A DNA stretch of 64,000 nt, taken from NCBI GenBank assembly GCA_019054805.1, contig JAHQIY010000009.1, positions 3,534,001 to 3,598,000 on the forward strand, in the 5' to 3' direction. Under the pieces are notes generated by a model. It did no database searches and had not been told where the DNA came from. It worked only from the letters and a program-made list of their open reading frames with translations. Positions 1 to 11,317 of the stretch are shown here, piece by piece. Numbering within the stretch: position 1 is the stretch's first letter; the number at the start of each line of letters is the position of its first letter. This DNA is from Brachionus manjavacas (Eukaryota; Rotifera; Eurotatoria; Ploima; Brachionidae). The position numbers and the translations under genes were made by a program.

Positions 1-649
1 TTGCGCTCCATCCATCTTTCATGGGCCTTCTACAGTTTCTTCTCTAGTCTTCCGAAAGGCCAGTCTATCATTTGACTCGTGTGGTGGTTCTAGGTTTGGT
101 CCTGGTCAATTATAATTTCTATTATCACCCTTCTGGACCTCGCTATTTCCGCTTCCCTCTGTTCGAAACCCATTCCCTTCCGATTATTCTTGATTCGCAC
201 TCCCTCTCATACTCGGTCGATATTTTCTTGGGGCGTCTTGGCTATGTGCTTGGTTTAAAAATCGTTAATAAACCTCGTGCGCGATTGGCTTTTATATTCG
301 AGTTCGATTGCTTCCACGAGGGGTGTCTCTCCTCTATTTTCGAATATGTACAGGTGTCTATACTCCTCTCGGTGGACCTGCCCGTCTTCTCCATGTATGT
401 CATATATACTTACCTTGATGTGGGGGGACTCAAACTCAGTATCCAAATGGTTGATACAGTTACCCAGGCACGAATTCCTATTTATAATTACGTAAGTGAA
501 ATATATGACGACAAGGTTAACTGTTTGTTAAAAAGCCGAAACAGTCACAGACGAAAAACCCAGTATCATCGTCTAGTTTTACTTAATGATTCGATTTTGT
601 ATTCATTGTCCTTATATAAACGATATTGTCGCGATACGATATTTGCAGC
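1..649. other. Less AT-rich stretch, coding status unresolved
   Basis: The first ~480 bases are visibly less AT-rich than the rest of the window and are open over long runs on both strands (72-683 on plus; 446-255 on minus, reached only from a TTG codon). The minus-strand peptide has a protein-like composition and can be continued below 255 after a frame change. I recognise no domain. It could be the decayed end of the MULE lying just to the right, or part of another element cut by the window edge. Confidence 0.3.
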
Positions 650-1690
650 TTATGGAGTACATAATCGACTAATTAAAAGATAATTCTCATCCTGGTCTCT
701 TTTGTGATCGATGGTAATGGTTGTAAGCTGTTTGTACGTTTTATAACTAACTTGATTTCCAAGAAAAATTATCATATTAAAAACGCCTTCTAAACATTGA
801 TCCATTGTTGTGTTTTGTTTGTCAATCATTATGGCTCTTGTGTTATTTACTTCATTGTTGTTAACGAAACATTGAAAAACGGTGTTTAAACATTGAATAC
901 GTTCATAAGCAATAATTGCAAAGGCAACGACTTGAGCATTCCCATTTGTGTCACGAATTACGAATAGATATAACGGATAATTGTTTCGATTAATTGAATA
1001 TGTTCCGTCGATTAATAGATACTTTTTGGATCTCTGGATACTTTTTGTACAATATTTAAATTTCATTGTTTTGATAGAATATCATATAGATCTTGGATTC
1101 TTCTTCATTCTCACCGAATACGATAAAATCTTGCTTATCGCTTTGGATTCTTCTGGAGTCGATTAATTTCACCTTTTTCCGATAATTTAGTTTTGATGTT
1201 GTGTATATCTTTTGTAAGCACAACTTTTCCAGTTCGCTCGGACATTGTTTGAGCTATTAACTTTACATCTGCCTGTGCTTTATACATTTCTAATGCTTCC
1301 TTTTGTTGTTGATCGCTTAGCGCTCGCTGTGAGTTATGATTAATGACTATGTCTTTATAAGTAGGATGATTGTCGTGTGTTAGATTACACTTTGTTATTA
1401 CATAATTGTTTTACTCACGTTTTTTACACGTAACTCGGATTTCAGCTGGGCAGTTGAATGCGTTATACGATTGAACAGGTCGAACTCCGGTTGTTTTCGA
1501 TACAATATTTCTTGGTCCCTCCAAAACATGCATTTGTATTCAACATAGTCGTATTTTGTTCGATTTGGCTTTAGGTTACGACTTGTTGCTTTTGGGAAGA
1601 TGTGAAAATTGGTTTGGCAGTAATCTCAAGGGCCTTGTCAAATTCTTCAAATGTCGCAAATTTTTCTCCTAATTGTATCTGTGACATTTT
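650..1690 (-). pseudogene. MULE (Mutator-like) transposase, broken N-terminal half
   Basis: Read on minus from the ATG near 1688, the pieces follow the order of a MULE/ZSWIM-type transposase. First comes the N-terminal block MSQIQLGEKFATFEEFDKAL; then a FAR1-like zinc-binding region with GVRPVQSYNAFNCPAEIRV and a later NLTHDNHP; then a helical segment around LSDQQQKEALEMY ending in KDIHNIK; then the catalytic start LLIDGTYSINRNNYPL (first Asp of the DDE triad) and the second-Asp region RAIMIDKQNTTMDQ. At least three frame changes and a stop interrupt it, and nothing recognisable follows the second Asp, so it is dead. The 1066-650 section is the longest surviving open part (about 138 codons). 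A related SWIM-finger remnant lies at 9.7-10.0 kb in a separate element. The family call rests on motif order and is fairly secure. Confidence 0.72.
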
Positions 1691-1986
1691 TAATTCTTTA
1701 GAACTAAGTGTTAAGCTTACAGTATTATATAGTTGCTAAACATTTTTATAAGAGTTTTAGAATTAGTTGATTAAATAGTTGTCAACTAATTTGAAGTAAA
1801 TCAAGAAAGTGAAACTTATAAAGTAGCCACAAAATTTCAATTTTATCAAAATATCTTTAAAGAGCTAAATTAATTCAAAAAGATATTATATCTTTTAATT
1901 TTTTTCTCTACTTACAGATAATTTTCGGTCACAAGATTTCAGCATCTCTTGTTTAATGAACATCTTAATCACAAAAAATTTGAATT

Positions 1987-3165
1987 TTGAAAAAATTTTT
2001 TAATTGCTTAACCAAAATGTCTGGCCAAGCACCTTTGTTTCCTTGGTCTAACGGGCCAGGAAACCAACCCCTGATGATACAGTCAATTTATCATCCCTCG
2101 AATAATCATTATTATCCACCTTTTATCAATAACAACCCTCATCAACTCTTTACAAACCTTTTCAACCAACTTCCACAAAATCAACTCAATCAACAACAAC
2201 ATCAATTTCTCCCAAAAGACCAACCAAACTCAAAACAAATACAAACAAGCCCTGGTCTCACCCAATAGAGTCGAATCAGAAAAAAAATTCAATCAAACGA
2301 TCCATAAACCGCAACAAATAACAACACTCAAAACCTAGGAAATAAAGTCACTCAATCATTCAAACTAGATACAAACATAACGACACCGATAAATCTAGAA
2401 TCAACCACATCTATCCAAAACAGCAATATCCATAACGCAACAACACACATTCTACGCTTCAAAAGCAAAAATGGTTCTTTATACAAAAAATTCAAAAACG
2501 CTTATTCCTTGCAAATTATTTAAAAAATATTCTTCCCAAAATAACCATTTGCAATGCAGGTATAAACCCAAAACAAGAACTTATAATCGCAACTAACCAA
2601 AATAAAGACCTAGAATTTCTCAAAAATCCCCTCAACTGGCCGAAAGACGCCTCTGATGTTGGAATCGAGCTCATCAACAAAAATGCCAAATTCTTCATTG
2701 GGCTACACAAAGTTGACCCCGACTTCAACATCGAAGACGAGGAAACTAAACAATACTTAAATGTGAACTACAATATTGACAACGAAAAAAGGGGAAAATG
2801 GTCTACCTACTGACACAGTAAAAGCAATAGTCCTTGACAGAGCAAGCTACGAGAAATTAATCGATGAAAAAAAACTCCGAATCGGCTACACGTACAAAAG
2901 AGTCTCAGCATGGAGATTCGGAACAAAACCTACGCAATGTTTTAACTGTAATCAGCCCACTCACAGAACGGAAGACTGCAAAAAAGGCAAGTCCTGCCTT
3001 AGATGCGGATCAAAAGAGCACACACTGTCCAATCCTGTCCAATCAACAAACCAAACGAATATTTTTGCACAAACTGCAATGAACATGGCCACACTGCGGT
3101 GTCAAAAATCTGCCCGACTCAATGAAGCTAAAAAACAAAAAGAAGAAAGAGAAGGAAAAAAATAA
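1987..3165 (+). pseudogene. LINE-A ORF1 (Gag-like, CCHC zinc knuckles), frameshifted
   Basis: The start is probably the ATG at 2017 (MSGQAPLFPWSNGPGNQP), giving a Gln/Asn/Pro-rich N-terminus. The upstream in-frame codon at 1987 is not an ATG. The frame is lost after about 2268 and resumes at about 2776. The resumed part carries a classic CCHC knuckle (CFNCNQPTHRTEDC), a second beginning CLRCGSKEHT that is cut by a frameshift, and a third in another frame (CTNCNEHGHTAVSKIC). Three consecutive knuckles are typical of Jockey-clade ORF1 RNA-binding proteins. A Gln-rich segment follows at about 3240-3290. Frame changes inside the knuckle block show decay. In life the protein would coat element RNA. 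Confidence 0.75.
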
Positions 3166-3522
3166 ATCAAGCATTAAATCAAAACAATTTTTACCGCCAA
3201 GAATCTGTCACACCACAATTCCAAAAACAAAACGGTCAAAGATATATCCAGCAGCAGCAACAACAAGAACAACAACAGCAGCTCCAAGTTAACAGCCAAC
3301 TTATGTCTTTCTATGATTTCAGGAAAAAAAAATGCTACAAAATCAAATCGAATTTATGCTGAATTTCAGCATAATAACTAGTACAATTTACGATGGCGGA
3401 CAGCCTTTCATCGACCTCATCAACAGCATCTTTGGACCACAATATGCATCTTACGCCCAGAACGAATTATCGACGAAAATAATAACGCAAGATCAAATGA
3501 ACTTAGACGACAATCACAATGA

Positions 3523-6250
3523 ATAATCCAATTTTCAAAATGCTCCATTTCAACTGTCGGTCAACAAGTCCAACTCAAACACAAACCCAAATAGAAAACT
3601 TAATTAAAAAACACAAAATAGACTAAGTCAGTATCAACGAAACTTTTCTAAAACCAAAATCAAATTTAAACCTAAAAAATTACGAAATCGTGAGGGACGA
3701 TAGGTTAATAAAACGTGGAGGCGGGGTTTGTCTCTGTATTAAAAACAACATAAAATACTATCCAATCGACTTCTCAAAACTTCAAAATTTAAAAATGAAC
3801 AACAAAATTACATGAGTCGAGATTAAACTAAATAACGAAAAAATTGCAATATTTACTATTTACTGTCCGCCAGATAGCATATCAAATAAATACAGAAATA
3901 CTCGAATCAATCTCGAAAAAATTCAACAAATACGTTATCATGGGAGACTTTAACGCTAAGCACACACGTTGGCATTGCAACGCTTACGAAGCAAGAGGTA
4001 AAAGGCTTTTAGAATTCATCGATAATGAACATGTTACCATCCTCAATAACAAAGCATCAACCTTTAAAAAAAGCAAAAGTATTTTAGACCTAACCTTATG
4101 CTCCAATAACATATACAAGTTTTTTCGCTACTTTATGGTCCTCAATGATTCAATTAGCGATCACCAACCTAAGATAACTGTACTAAGAAATTCCAAAGTT
4201 GAAACGAAGCCTATGGAGTTCACCAAATTAAACTGGGAAAAATTTGCAACCAACCTGAATGCAATGCCAATTTGTGTAAATGGCGAGCTAAAAAGTGAGT
4301 CAGAACTTGAAATCGCCGCAAAAAAAGTAGCCGAAAGAATCGATCAAGAAGCAAGCGAAGCAAAAGTTACTTTTAAAGTTAACCTCAAGCCGTTCATTGC
4401 ACTTCCAAAAACACAATCGAGATGATTAAGCTTAAAAACAAAATAAGAAGATTATTCAACAAAACTCAAAGCGCGTATCATAAAAAAATGCTCTACATGC
4501 TAACACACAGGGTTAAAAAAGCAACCCAAGATTTTAAGCAACAAAAGCATGAAAGCGAGTTCAACGAGTTGAAGAAGTTCAATGCATCTGACTCAAAACA
4601 CTGGAAGCTATTGAATAAACTTGAAAACTATGAAAGCAATATGAACACTCGTCAATCGAACTACAAAATTAACAACAATAACTACGAAACTGATGAAATC
4701 GTTATCGCAGACGCTTAAAGAAACCTTTACATAAAAAAATCACACTGTTTTTCCACATAACCCAATCAATAGTCAAGCAAACATCTTGTGAGATACAAGT
4801 TTGAATTTTGAAACCTTTACAAGCACTCTCAAATCGCTCAGAGATAAAGCCGCCCCGGGTGAAGATAATGTCGCAAACTAGCTTCTCAAAAATTGCACTG
4901 AACCAACTCTTATAGAAATATTTACAAATTTTCAAATCTTCATTGAAACTCGGCTTCGTGCCTCAAGCGTGGAAAACATCCAAAATCATTATGATCCCTA
5001 AAAATAGCAAACCAAAAGACGTAATATCGTCATACCGACCTATTTCGCTTCTTAATACAATTGGGAAATGGTATGAAAAGATAGTTACTATCAAGCTTCA
5101 AAAATGGCTCGAAACAAACAACATTTTCCTGAAACTCAATCTGGTTTCAGAAAAAATTGAAGCACTCAAGATCAGATTCTTCGGCTCACTCAGGACATTG
5201 CCGATGGTTTTAATAAAAAACTTTTTGTAGCGGCTATTCTTTTAGACTTCGAAAAAGCTTTCGACAAAACACCTCACAAAGGCATAATTCAATGTCTCAG
5301 GACAAAAGGCCTCGACAAAAAAATGATCAAATTGATTGAAAGCTTTCTCAAAGATCGAAAATTCTTTGTATACTACGACAATTCAAAATCAAAACTGCAC
5401 CAAATTTCATGTGGAGTTCCGCAAGGCAGCTGTCTTTCACCAACTCTTTTCAAAGCATATTTCAGCGACGTTGTCAAGCAATTAGATAAAGATGTAAACG
5501 TAGCGCTCTTTGCCGATGATTTATGTATCTCGGCAAAAAAAAAAAACCAAGAAAAAACTAGAAGTCACTCTTCAAATAGCAATAAACAAAATAAATCAAT
5601 TTTGCAACGATTGGAGCTTTAAAATAAACAAAAGCAAAACTTGCGACACGAGTTTCACCCCAGCTAGCCAGAAAAAAGAATATGAGCAAAAATACAGCCT
5701 AAATCTAACTATTGACAAAACACTTTTATCACTAGAACCAAAACCAATCTTTTTAGGAATAAAATTCGACCCGAAAATCAGTTTCAAAGATTACCTTGAG
5801 TTCATTAAATCAAAAATGGAATCCAAAATCAACCTAATCAAACGAATCAAAGGATTCAAATGGATTACATCGACAAACACCTCGATCACACTTTATAAAT
5901 CCTTCATACTCTCTATTTTCGACTATTGTCACTTCTCACATCCTCCTCAACACAAAAAATCATCCCTGAACTACAAAAACTTTAAAACAAAATATTAAGA
6001 ATAATAAAATATTTTCCTATTAAAACATTAATAGTGAACATGCACAAATGTCTAAACATAGAAATGCTCGAACAGCGTCTCGAAAACCTCTTCCTTAACT
6101 TCACGCAAAAAAAAAGTCAAAAACTATTCTAATCGACGAAGTAAAACAATTTCTAAATCATAATCCACCAACCTCAAGATTTAGCAATTGCTTCACCACA
6201 CCTTTCGAAAAATGGAACAAAATCCAAATGCTTGAGCCCGTAATCGCCTA
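3523..6250 (+). pseudogene. LINE-A ORF2 (endonuclease and reverse transcriptase), multiply broken
   Basis: The endonuclease begins near the ATG at 3523 or 3539 (KMLHFNCRS) and shows INETFL, GGGVCLCIKN, the core GDFNAKHTRW, SILDLTLCS and the SDHQP catalytic histidine motif. Stops occur at about 3625 and 3813. The linker runs to about 4720. The reverse transcriptase shows PQAWKTSKIIMIPK, SYRPISLLNTIGK, LLDFEKAFDK, the finger/palm block GVPQGSCLSP, and the catalytic FADDL near 5512. The thumb follows, with SFKINKSKT and FLGIKFD. Frames change near 4720-4940, 5150, 5520 and 5990. All catalytic blocks remain recognisable in order, so the copy is old but nearly complete. Confidence 0.82.
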
Positions 6251-6599
6251 AACAAACACACAAAATCTACAACTTCTTCTTTTGTCCTTATCTTTTAGCT
6301 TTTTTTTTCTCTAAAAAATTCTAATTCTATTCTATAACAATTATTTATTTTTTTTATTTTTTTTATTCAAATATTCACTGTAACTAGATTAAACTTTAAT
6401 TCAAAATTCTATGAAAAAATATTCATAATTATTGTATTCGTTTTTAAAATACTGCTCAACTAAAATTAATTTTTTCTTAATTTATTCGTATTATAAATTA
6501 TAAAACAAAATATTATTTACATTGGGCTGAAAAGAAGGACTTTGATCCATTCTGAGCTGACCCGAATCTGTTTTGAAAAAATTTTTCTTTAAAATTTTT

Positions 6600-8250
6600 T
6601 TTTATATTTTCAAATAATTAATTATTTAATTAACCGTTCACAAGAAATTTCTACATAAAGATAAAATATCTTTCCGGAGAGATTCTCTTTTTGTTTAAAA
6701 AAAATATGTTTTTGCTATGTTTTTATTTAATTTTAAGAAAATTTTAATTTGCAAACATTAATCGTGTTTGTTATCATTTAAGTATTCACAAACAAAAATA
6801 AATTCATTAAAAATATTATAAATTATGCATTTTTTTTAATATTGTGATTAATTATTATAATTAAATAATTTTCTTTACAACAACAAAAAAAATATAACTA
6901 ATAAAATCATCTTCTTTCAATTTGTTCTGCATTCAAATAATTAAGATTTGAGCAGAGCTCTTTTTGAGCTCTGATCTTATTAGAAGACTTTAGGTTGTTT
7001 GTTATCATTTCATATGGACTTACAGCTATTTAAAAATAATTTTCTATTTCAATAAAGTAGTTTATTTCACCAAAAAATAAATTATTTTCAACATTATATT
7101 AAATGATGACACTTGATTTGTTTTTAGTGCCTTTTGAATATTCAATCGAAGTAAATATTTATTTTTAATTTTTAATCTATGTCCAATTGATAGATTTTTT
7201 TCAAAACATTCTATTTCAAAAATTTGAAGCTCAAACGAATTTTTTTTTCTTTGTATAATTGGTTCAAAATATACATAATAATGGAAGACAAATATACAAA
7301 AAAAAGGTGCGATACTCTATCGCTTTCCATGTTTTTACGCTTATAAAGTCAAAATTTAATCTGTTAATGGTATGCGGAAATTTAAACTTTTTTTATTCAC
7401 TTTCTAATTTTTTTTTGATGCTTTGTTTACCTATTATTTTTATACAAAGATTATTAAAAAAATTGAAATATTTTACAAAATTAAAAAAACCTATATAAAA
7501 TCTTTTTTATGATTCGTACTATCAAACCAGTTATTAAGAATTGATTTAAAAATTCCAAGATTAAAATTTATTAAAATTTCTTTTAAATTTTAATATTATA
7601 TGAACAATTAAGTATGAACTTTTAACATTTGCCCTTTTTAGTTTGTTCGTTTTTTACCACACCGTGTTTCCTTTATTGAACTTAGCTGCCAATATTTTTC
7701 GATCGATCATCACTTTTTTTCTTTGTTTTCTTACATTCCTGTTTGGGCGGACTATACAGAAGACTTTCCATAAATTTTCTTTTGAAGACTAGGTTAAATT
7801 TAAGACTCAATGTTGGCACTTAATAGACTGGGTCAATGGGTAATTTTGGTTTCTAACAAGAAAATTTCGTATAGATAATGAAAACGACTTTCAGGAGTCA
7901 TTTAATGAAGAGTTGATTCATTTAAGATCTCGCTTAATCTCTTTTAATAAGGAGAAGAATTTAATGAACTTCTAGGTAAAATTAAAATGAATCATTAATA
8001 AACGGAAGTGCAAGTTCCTATTTCAATAGACTTATAAATAACAAAAAAACTGAGTTTCTATCGAGTTTTGTTCGATCTAGGAACAAGATTTATACTCTAG
8101 ATACCTACATACCAAAAGCAAAAATACTACTTTTCGAAAATTCATTATGTGTTTTAATTTTCGAATGCCTTATACAATAGGAAAAGAGTAAAATGTTTAG
8201 TTTTTATTATCCCTCTTCAAGAAATTAGATAAAGATTGAACCAAACTCAT
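6600..8250. other. AT-rich intergenic stretch
   Basis: I see no supported gene. The open frame at 7259-7498 starts at TTG and is low-complexity Phe/Leu/Lys/Ile. A small 8-bp inverted repeat (CAGAGCTC, T5, GAGCTCTG) lies near 6955-6975. The part from about 7.7 to 8.2 kb is slightly less AT-rich and may be old repeat, but I could not identify it. Confidence 0.5.
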
Positions 8251-8254
8251 TCAT

Positions 8255-8313
8255 TGAATTGCTATCATTAGACCTTAAATTTTTTTTATTTAAGGTCTAA
8301 TGATAGCAATTCA
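8255..8313. repeat. Perfect 26-bp hairpin with a T7 loop
   Basis: The left arm at 8255-8280 is the exact reverse complement of the right arm at 8288-8313, separated by seven Ts. No flanking coding or TIR structure explains it. It could be a fold-back mini-element, a template-switch inversion, or a transcribed hairpin. Confidence 0.9.
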
Positions 8314-8789
8314 CTTTTTTTTAAAAACATTACATAACTTTAAAAAAATATTGTCTCAGTTTTAAAAAAAATTTTGAGTGTGCAAAACAGTGATTAAGAG
8401 GTGTTATTAAGTGAGTTGTTAGCCAGATTTTAAAGGTGTGCTGAAAAAATTATCTCCATATTAAAGTAATTACCCGATATTAACATATTCACATATCGAA
8501 CATTTGATTTTTTTTTTAGTTTAATCGTTAACGTTTATTCATTAAACACAATTCCAAGCGAAGTTATGCTTACGATTAGACTTTTTGAATTTGCTAACAG
8601 AATAGAAAAAATTATGAGTTAAAAGAATCTGGTGAATTACAAACAGCAGAATCGAAAAAACTTTAAGAACACGAAAAAAATCAAGAAATTAGTGATCTTA
8701 ATGACGTATTTCAAGACAGCAATTCTGGACTCACATAAAATACAAACCATTTCGGTCTAATAAAAAAATTTTCATTTAAAAATATATGT

Positions 8790-9352
8790 AACTTGAAAAA
8801 TGGGTCTTATTTTTCGTGCTATAATATTATAATTGTTTGCTATAAAAAAATAATGCTATAAAGATATTATTTTTATTTTATTATTTTCTGCTATAATTCT
8901 TTATTTTTCTAGTATAATAAAAATACAAATGATATAAAAATATGTTGTGTTCTTGATTCCAAAACACTTATTGTAATTTCTTCCATTGATTCATCATCAT
9001 TTTCATCATCATCATCGTGTAAATATATTTCAAAGGAATCGTCCATTTCATCATATAAATAAAAATTTCTACTCAGCTTAATTTATCAATTAATTCAAAA
9101 TTGAAACTAAAATTCACTAATTAGTTAATGCTCAATTAATATATTGTCATTACATATAATTTTATAGAATCGGTATTTTTATTTTATATCACAGGTATTA
9201 TTTATTATATCAGATTGTGTCAATTATTTATCAATTTTATTTTTTAGTTTATATCATTTCCGTTAATTTTTATATCATTTTATTTTTTTTTATTATAGCA
9301 AAGAATTAAAATATTATAGCACGAAAAAATATAAGTCTTGAAAAATGAGTTG
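8790..9352. mobile_element. MITE-like element with ~55-bp terminal inverted repeats
   Basis: The left end (about 8793-8848) and the reverse complement of the right end (about 9288-9350) share GAAAAATG, then TCTTAT, then TTTTTCGTGCTATAATATT, then TTTGCTATA. Subterminal GCTATA and GATATAAAAAT motifs recur in opposite orientation at the two sides. Inside, minus strand about 9066-8935, is a short acidic open frame (DEMDDSFEIYLHDDDDEND) preceded by an AG acceptor-like site (GCTGAGTAG). The superfamily is unknown; the target duplication is not resolved. Confidence 0.7.
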
Positions 9353-9415
9353 GAAAATTATAAAATTCCAAAAAAATAAAGAATGTATTCACACAATTTG
9401 GTAGAAAAGTAACAA

Positions 9416-10282
9416 CGTTTTATAAGGGAATATTAACTCCCCACAAATGAAAATCAGCTCCCCACAAATAAAAAACTTCTCGCCACAAACACGAACCTTT
9501 TCAACACATATGTCTTTTTAACACAAAAAATTTGTGTGTAAGAGATTAAATATTTATTAATCATTAATTCAAAATAAATTTTAATAAAATTTTATTTAAT
9601 AATCGTTTAATAAATCGTTGCTCTATATGTAATTTTATGTTTATAAGTTTATAAAATTAAAGCCAATTTTATCAATTATCCGGTTGAATACCATTTTTCC
9701 GAATCTTTTGGTCTACCACGCTTTTGTTTTTTAACAAAATTAATCGTCTTTTAACAAGCTTTTTAAAGCTAACTGGTGAGAACAAAAGCCAAATTTGACA
9801 AAATATTTACAATCACAGTCTTTTTTTCTTGCATTTAAAGTGTAATAATCATTTAATTTATAAGTATATTTTCCAACACGTTTAAATTTTTTCCAGGTGT
9901 TTAATTTATTGGAAAAATTAATACATTTCAAAAGACTTAATGCAAAATATTTCCGCTTTGGAAAATCATTATTTAAATAATTTGAAGTTTGTTTCTTATT
10001 TCTAAGCTGCATTGAAGTCTTATGTTTAATTTTAAATTTGAAAAATTTAAATTTTAAAGAGAAAAAGATTATTTAAAGCTTTGAAAATTATTTTTTTTTG
10101 TGTTGAAGAGTTTTTAAATTTTTCTTAACATTTGTGTTAAAAGGTTTTTCAATTTGTGTTTAAGAGTTTTTGGTATGAAATTTTCATTTTTGTGTTGAAA
10201 AGTTTTGCGATGTGGGGAGCATTTTTTTTATTATGGGGAGAATACTTTCATTTGTGGTGATTAGTGAGACCCGTTTTATAAG
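9416..10282. mobile_element. MULE element with exact 11-bp target-site duplication
   Basis: CGTTTTATAAG occurs at 9416-9426 and again at 10272-10282, directly flanking an 845-bp element (9427-10271). Both ends begin GG and align over ~90 bp: CCACAAATGAAA, then CTCCCCACA, then CTTTTCAACACA appear in the same order from each end. Long TIRs starting with G and a 9-11-bp duplication are the signature of Mutator-like elements, and the interior holds a SWIM zinc finger typical of MULE transposases. The element is internally deleted and non-autonomous. Its right flank is the short LINE fragment at 10283-10435. Confidence 0.88.
9740..10012 (-). pseudogene. MULE transposase C-terminus with SWIM zinc finger
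   Basis: The 90-residue minus-strand remnant includes YTLNARKKDCDCKYFVKFG followed by FCSHQLAL. This fits the SWIM pattern CxC-x(n)-CxH (Cys, Cys, then Cys and His), which follows the catalytic domain in MULE/ZSWIM transposases. The DDE domain is absent, so the piece is the 3' end of a transposase gene kept inside a deleted MULE. It lies centrally between the TIRs of the 9427-10271 element, as expected for that element's own gene. Confidence 0.75.
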
Positions 10283-10435
10283 TATATATTCGGATTATTG
10301 ATTCCTGAGAACGCAGAGGTAACTAAATCAGAATTGGAGATTCTTGTAATGGATCGCCTGCTTTGGAAGAAAATTGTCGCCGAATGCTGTAAATCAGTTT
10401 TCGATTGAAGAAGAAGAAGATTCACATTAGGCAGT
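10283..10435 (+). mobile_element. Short LINE 3'-end fragment
   Basis: A plus-strand frame reads ELEILVMDRLLWKKIVAECC, which resembles the extreme C-terminus of several non-LTR retrotransposon ORF2 proteins (a DR-x2-W block followed by Cys-Cys). It is followed shortly by a (GAA)n run typical of a LINE trinucleotide tail. The fragment is strongly 5'-truncated and appears to be the target into which the neighbouring MULE inserted. Confidence 0.4.
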
Positions 10436-10894
10436 CCGAGTGGTCAATTTTTTTTGACTTAGATAGAAATCTCAAAAGTGACTCTTGTTTTTGACTTATA
10501 AGATGTTCTTTTCTGTATTATTTAAAGAGCAGGAGTTAAAAAACAATTGTACCGAAAAAAAATTGGTTTTCGGTGACGGCTTGAGTTACTTACCTAAACG
10601 GTTAGAATTTTTTCGAATGTTAAACCAAATACACCATACGTCCAACAGAAAATTTGAATTTAAATGCAAAGTAATTTTCTAAAAAAATTAATTTATCTTT
10701 ATATTAATTAAAATAAAATAAAGATTAATGATTGTCTGGTTAAAGCTCCAATAGGAGACGCAACAAATTTATAGCTTAAAATCTGTTGCTGAAAATTATT
10801 AATGAAAGAAAATCTAAGTAATTCACATCCAAATAGCATTCAAAATAATTTAATATCAAACAGCTGACTTTATAAAGAAACAAATGGCCAAGTT
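10436..10894. other. AT-rich stretch with no recognised feature
   Basis: The open frame at 10485-10682 has no recognisable domain. I see no tRNA, TIR or splice-framed exon here. Confidence 0.4.
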
Positions 10895-11182
10895 GTGAAT
10901 TGTTCTAAATAAACCAGAATTTTGTAATAATTCCCACGAATGATACAGCCCTGGTCTTAAGCTTTTCTATGAGGTATTCGCTCAAATGGTTATCCAAAAT
11001 CCAAGTAGAATAAGCGACTTAGCCGTTTCATAACGAATTAACTCGTCTTCGTCAATATTTTCGAGTATTTTGCCCAGAGTGTATATTGTTGAGCCGTCAC
11101 CCACTTGCAGTAAACCAAGATGTCTTATGGCTTCGAGTTTTTGGTCAATACAATTCGATTTCAAGTTGGTATTTAGTAAATA
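10895..11182 (-). pseudogene. HEAT-repeat protein exon, frameshifted
   Basis: On minus, an acceptor-like TTTTTTGTCCAG is followed at 11182 by an open frame containing two helix pairs of HEAT/ARM style: QKLEAIRHLGLLQVGDGSTI and then DELIRYETAKSLILLG. After LILLG the frame hits a stop. Moving one base into another frame restores a similar helix (DNHLSEYLIEKLKT) to about 10900, so a single-base indel seems to have broken the exon. The pattern of Leu-Gly turns and RYE-A-LILLG is typical of HEAT repeats in ciliary-type scaffold proteins, but I cannot name the gene. No neighbouring exon was found. It may be a captured exon or a decayed host gene. Confidence 0.5.
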
Positions 11183-11317
11183 CTGGACAAAAAATATTTT
11201 TGTTAAATAAAAATTTAACTAATTTATATTGCAAAGTTTTTTTCTATTAGTTTTTTTTATTATTAATTTTTATATTATTATATAAATATTTATATTTATA
11301 TAAATATAAATATTTTC

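Larger units (their letters stand above)
1900..6600 (+). mobile_element. LINE-A, near full-length Jockey-like non-LTR retrotransposon
   Basis: About 4.6 kb on plus: an AT-rich leader (from about 1.75 kb), ORF1 with zinc knuckles, ORF2 with apurinic-type endonuclease and reverse transcriptase, then an AT-rich 3' UTR. A short GC-richer tail at about 6525-6585 contains GGGCTGAAAAGAAGG and ACCCG. A related tail occurs alone at 36.3-36.4 kb, which marks it as the family's 3' end. Several frameshifts and stops show that this copy is inactive. The exact 5' end and target duplication could not be fixed. The clade is inferred from the ORF1 knuckles plus EN and RT. Confidence 0.85.

Noticed and set aside
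72-683. Long open plus-strand frame (203 codons)
   Set aside because: It starts in less AT-rich DNA where both strands are open; composition is Tyr/Leu/Ser-rich with no domain, and the minus strand also reads as protein-like. Not supportable as a gene.
2516-2731. Minus-strand frame inside LINE-A
   Set aside because: Antisense shadow of LINE-A ORF1.
7259-7498. 79-codon plus frame
   Set aside because: Begins with TTG, low-complexity Phe/Leu/Ile/Lys, in AT-rich DNA; no splice or element context.
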